DNA from: Trichomonas vaginalis G3
Lineage: Eukaryota; Parabasalia; Trichomonadida; Trichomonadidae
Length of the DNA stretch: 64,000 nt
Assembly: GCF_026262505.1 (NCBI RefSeq)
Contig: NC_067203.1
Span: 10,478,001-10,542,000 of the forward strand
Direction: 5' to 3'
Below the pieces are notes generated by a model. It saw only the letters and a program-made list of their open reading frames with translations. It was not told the DNA's origin and did no database searches. The translations under genes were made by a program, and so were the position numbers. Below, piece after piece: positions 60,696 through 64,000 of the stretch (its first letter is position 1; each line of letters begins with the position of its first letter).

Positions 60696-61080
60696 AAAAT
60701 TTAATAACCGATCTCAAACATCAAACGTGCAAAAAAAAATTCAACAAATAAAAAAGTTCAAGTTCCTTGTATAGAGATATAAGAATTGATTTGATTTATC
60801 ATTATTGTTTTATAATCATGAGTATTTTTTTCCAATAGGAATTCAAAATTGAATCCAATATCAGTAACAATATCATGGATTTGGATTCCTTAGATCATGT
60901 AAATGTGATTTCCAAAGTATTGAGACTCGGTATTCGTATTATCAAAATCACTCGATATTCAAATGATTGTAAAGGGGGATCGCAGTCTCAATTTACAATG
61001 AATGGAGTTATTGTGAAGATGGGTTGTTATTCCAAAAAGAACGAATCTGGATTCATTCGTCACTTTTCGGAATTTTAATC
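60696..61080. other. Divergent promoter region
   Basis: Lies between IFT139 and the gene at 61081. A short frame at 60875-61078 has a typical coding look (MDLDSLDHVNVISKVLRLGI) but is not supported further. TCACTTTTCGG at about 61062 fits the initiator for 61081. Confidence 0.45.
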
Positions 61081-61872
61081 ATGAGTTTTAAAGTACTTAC
61101 ACTGCAATTGAACGATCATTATAGAAACAACATGCTTTCTAGATGCATTGTAAATCCAAATGACACACTTAATAAAATGGCAAGCCAAATTTTCATTCCA
61201 ACAATTGCAAAGCAACTAAATAATCCAAAAACATGTGCATCCACGATTGAAGCATTGATAAATGAAGACTTTGAAGTAATGCAATCATACTCTGATGTTG
61301 TAGTTATTTGTTTTTCAAAAATTTATCAAAATATTCCAACAAAGCATATCGCCATCATCTTAATGAAGAAACTTATCCAAAGAAAATTTGAATTTTCGTC
61401 ATTAGAACGAAGAGTTATTGTTGAAATTTTTATTAAATCACCACCTACGCGAAATATGAAAGAATCAGCTGCAATAATACAAAATCATTGTTGTGAAAGT
61501 AATTCGGCTGCTCTGTTTATTGCCTCTATCATTCAGCCAATGAGATTTGAAGAGAAACAAAGAGAATTTCTTAGAGAAGTATGCAGAACATTTCTACAAT
61601 CAATGCCTGAATCTATCAGTACGTATACCGAAAACTTTAAAACATTTCTTTCTGAAAAAATTGAAGCATCTGGTGTTCCGATTTACGGAGAAACTCCTAC
61701 TCAAGAAAAAATGCGTGAAATAGAAATAGAGAAGAAATTTGAAGGCTTTTTAGATTTCAATCCTTGTAATAATAAGCTAATTTTCATAATTTTTACAATT
61801 GTGATGATTTTCCTACTTTTCTTTACAGACAAGAGCGGAATACTCCATAACTTAGAATTTGATGATAGTTAA
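61081..61872 (+). CDS. Tail-anchored membrane protein, helical
   Basis: The ATG at 61081 (MSFKVLTLQLNDHYRNNMLS) is favoured by the TCACTTTTC initiator about 18 bases upstream. It gives 263 residues. The body is all helical (CASTIEALINEDFEVMQSYS). A charged linker (REIEIEKKFEGFLDF) follows, then one C-terminal transmembrane helix (KLIFIIFTIVMIFLLFF) near residues 231-248 and a short acidic tail. This layout is that of a tail-anchored protein of ER or other internal membranes. The family is not recognised. The stop TAA lies in TAAA. Confidence 0.7.
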   Translation: MSFKVLTLQLNDHYRNNMLSRCIVNPNDTLNKMASQIFIPTIAKQLNNPKTCASTIEALINEDFEVMQSYSDVVVICFSKIYQNIPTKHIAIILMKKLIQRKFEFSSLERRVIVEIFIKSPPTRNMKESAAIIQNHCCESNSAALFIASIIQPMRFEEKQREFLREVCRTFLQSMPESISTYTENFKTFLSEKIEASGVPIYGETPTQEKMREIEIEKKFEGFLDFNPCNNKLIFIIFTIVMIFLLFFTDKSGILHNLEFDDS

Positions 61873-61916
61873 AAAAGAAAAATGACAAAATAACAATATT
61901 TACTTACAATTCTTAA

Positions 61917-62600
61917 TTAGACTCTTTTTGTTGCAATTTGCGACCAAACACCGTTTAGTTCACTTGCAACCTGACCGTAGTCATGCTCACTTTGTTGCAT
62001 TGCGGTTCTCATTAACTGCATTACATTATCTTGATATCTCTTCATCTCAGCAATCTGAGCTTGTATTTCTTCAACTTGTGGATCATCCTGTGGTGTACTT
62101 TGGATGATCTGCAACTGATTTTTAAGCTTTTTAATAGCTTTTGTATTTTTCTTGTTACTTTCTAAGATTAAAGCTTCTAGTTTAGAAAACCTATCTGTAA
62201 ATTTCGCTTTTGATTCCTCAATGAGAGCTTTAATAGCTGCTGTCTGATCATTCTTAGAATATTCTTCATCAACTGTTTTTATAACCATATCTTGAATACC
62301 TTTAAGTTGGTTTTCAATGTTGTCTATTCTTTGATTTAATTGATTTGCGTATTGAGATAAATTTCTAATTTGCTCTCTTCTTTCTTTATCTTTGATTGTG
62401 TTTGACTGAGCTGCAAGTCTGAAGATAGAATCTGATGCATTTAAGCGTTCTTCAATAGAATTTATCCTATTAACAATTGGATCAAATACAGTTGTTACTG
62501 ATGGATCTTCGGTACTAATTGATCTTAAAGGTGCGGCACTTTTATTTCGATTAACTGTATCTAAATATACACTTGCTTGGTGGTCAAAAGAAACATCCAT
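61917..62600 (-). CDS. 227-residue coiled-coil protein
   Basis: It starts at the ATG at 62600 (MDVSFDHQASVYLDTVNRNK). Residues about 40-215 are long heptad-bearing helices (NRINSIEERLNASDSIFRLA; QLNQRIDNIENQLKGIQDMV; SKLEALILESNKKNTKAIKK). No enzyme motif is seen. It is divergent from the coiled-coil gene at 62680 with a 79-base gap, so the two probably share a promoter and may act in one structure, such as basal body or cytoskeleton (inference). TCACCTTG near the start may be the initiator. Confidence 0.7.
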   Translation of the reverse strand: MDVSFDHQASVYLDTVNRNKSAAPLRSISTEDPSVTTVFDPIVNRINSIEERLNASDSIFRLAAQSNTIKDKERREQIRNLSQYANQLNQRIDNIENQLKGIQDMVIKTVDEEYSKNDQTAAIKALIEESKAKFTDRFSKLEALILESNKKNTKAIKKLKNQLQIIQSTPQDDPQVEEIQAQIAEMKRYQDNVMQLMRTAMQQSEHDYGQVASELNGVWSQIATKRV

Positions 62601-62679
62601 AATAATGTACGTTTAAAAAATCAATTCAAGGTGATTTTTATTGAATTTGACAGAGAATGATATACGTTTATAAATTTGT

Positions 62680-63489
62680 ATGAGTGCACGAGGCGAATTA
62701 ATACGTCCATTTTCTACCCGCCAACCGCACTCAAGCGCAAGGTTATTAACAGATAAAGAGCAAAGAGCTGAAAGAGAGCAATTTGAATTAATAAAACAAG
62801 CAAAAGAGAAAATTTCAATCGAGGAAATTATGGAATTGAAACGTGAAAAGCAAAATCTCATTCAAGAGCGTAATATTTTACGTGCTAAAATAACAAGATT
62901 TGCAGATCTTGCTAAAAGAACAAATTCTAATGGATCAATAAATCCAAGAAATCGAGGAAAATCTAGAAATGCTATAATTGCTAATACATTACAAAATCAA
63001 ATTGATTCTTTAACACGACAAATTGCTCAAAAAAGATCTGAAACACAACAGCTAATGTTTTCTGACAAAGCTGTCGAGATTACAGAACTTCAAGAAGAAG
63101 CTAAGATGCTTTTTATGGAAGCAATGCGATTAGAGAGAGAAAAGAAAGAAGTTGAACTTCAATACAAAGAAGCCCAAGAAAATTTAGAGAGAATCAACGC
63201 AAACTACTCAAGCTCTGTAATTGCAGAGCAATCTAAACAAATAAATCAATTGGAGAAAGAAATATCTTTGCAAAGGCAGCGTAATGAAATTCTTCGCTCT
63301 AAGATTTCTGCAATAAAAGAAGAGCAAAAAACAAAATCTTATATTGATGCTACAGAAAAAGTTAAGAACAAAATTGAAGAAATTAAAAAGAAGATACAAG
63401 CAGAAAAAGAAGCAATACGTGCCCTTGATCAAGAAACAGAGTTAGTTAAAATCGCACACAAGGAGAGAATGGAAAATTTGCGAAAATGA
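62680..63489 (+). CDS. 269-residue coiled-coil protein
   Basis: It starts at the ATG at 62680 (MSARGELIRPFSTRQPHSSA) with a basic, Ser/Arg-rich head of about 20 residues. Nearly continuous coiled coil runs to the end (MELKREKQNLIQERNILRAK; LQEEAKMLFMEAMRLEREKK; VKNKIEEIKKKIQAEKEAIR). The layout resembles flagellar/centrosomal coiled-coil proteins. No diagnostic family signature was recognised. It is divergent from the coiled-coil gene at 61917. Confidence 0.7.
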   Translation: MSARGELIRPFSTRQPHSSARLLTDKEQRAEREQFELIKQAKEKISIEEIMELKREKQNLIQERNILRAKITRFADLAKRTNSNGSINPRNRGKSRNAIIANTLQNQIDSLTRQIAQKRSETQQLMFSDKAVEITELQEEAKMLFMEAMRLEREKKEVELQYKEAQENLERINANYSSSVIAEQSKQINQLEKEISLQRQRNEILRSKISAIKEEQKTKSYIDATEKVKNKIEEIKKKIQAEKEAIRALDQETELVKIAHKERMENLRK

Positions 63490-64000
63490 TTATATATTCA
63501 ATCTAATGTTGAGGATAGCCTCACTTAGAATTGCTCAAAATTTAATTATTATGTAAGTATATGTTTGTTTTTGTTATATAATAAAGAGTATAGTTGTAAT
63601 TTATATCTAAGCTATTTAATAGCCTCAAAATCTGTGTATTGACTTTTGAGATATTCAATTTAGGTTAAAGTTACGCAAATATCTAATGAGAGATGCAAAC
63701 TCATTTAGTAATTCTTTGTATTCCATTTTGAATAGTGTTAATTGTTTAGGAGATGAAGGATTACGAAAAAAATAACAAAATCCCGGAAGTTTGATGTTGT
63801 GCTTATCATAATATCATTTTACATAAGTATGATTAGTTTGATTTGTGTGTAAAACTGCCTGAGCTTTGCTTTTAGATAATCGAGAATGAAAACAATATGC
63901 AAAATGATTTCGAAATTTAATGAAAACAGATACACCATGGGAATGCATAAACGAATATGATACTAAAATTCTCATAACTGATGTCAAATTGAATTATGCC
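63490..64000. other. Gene-free end of window
   Basis: AT-rich. No gene or structure seen. Confidence 0.4.

Noticed and set aside
60875-61078. 67-residue frame before the tail-anchored gene
   Set aside because: It overlaps the probable promoter of 61081 and has no further support. It may be a remnant.

Overview
The window looks like nuclear DNA of a trichomonad, most likely Trichomonas vaginalis. The reasons are: intronless AT-rich host genes, several with a TCA(C/T)-type initiator just upstream of the ATG (C2 gene at 22561, RapGAP gene at 31140, ubiquitin-fold gene at 47258, tail-anchored gene near 61062) and stops often embedded in TAAA; ankyrin genes with a trichomonad-type (DUF3447-like) N-terminus; a whole-looking mariner with DD34D spacing; a flagellar IFT139 gene; and Maverick (Polinton) copies. 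Species identity is inferred by eye, not by search.

Layout. 1-18450 is a dense mosaic of Maverick/DNA-virus-like material. Copy A (1-3816: integrase, three small genes, HNH endonuclease, capsid-like gene) is followed by a tRNA-like sequence, repeats, four small genes of different composition (4551-5834), and a KilA-N cassette bracketed by a 46-bp hairpin module (5913-9383). Copy B (9397-17170) runs largely as an inverted counterpart of copy A and carries packaging ATPase, HNH, small genes, integrase, fibre-like gene, capsid-like gene and small capsid-associated genes. It ends in a repeat array (17200-18448). 18450-20700 is non-coding with an inverted-repeat element and CG-rich hairpins. A truncated third copy, C, lies at 35295-40198 and adds a Dam-type methyltransferase. 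No polymerase B, major capsid or protease gene was recognised in any copy.

Host genes lie at 20709-33261 and 40565-63489: BTB/discoidin-like protein, C2-domain protein (frameshifted), RapGAP/tuberin-like GAP, three DUF3447-like ankyrin genes (one whole, one degraded and hit by the mariner, one with a single frameshift), an 1859-residue solenoid protein, a ubiquitin-fold fusion protein, IFT139 and several small coiled-coil or tail-anchored proteins. Intergenic DNA carries short TTAA-bounded inverted-repeat elements, a perfect 26-bp hairpin and tandem repeats.

The strongest novel signals are: (1) the 46-bp hairpin module, present about twelve times, whose inner stem changes on both sides together; (2) capsid-like and fibre-like genes in near-identical Maverick copies that keep identical ends but have very different middles, as in phage host-range genes; (3) a phage tail-collar-like fibre end in a eukaryotic Maverick; and (4) a tRNA-like sequence with A box, B box and a Pol III stop beside a hairpin module.
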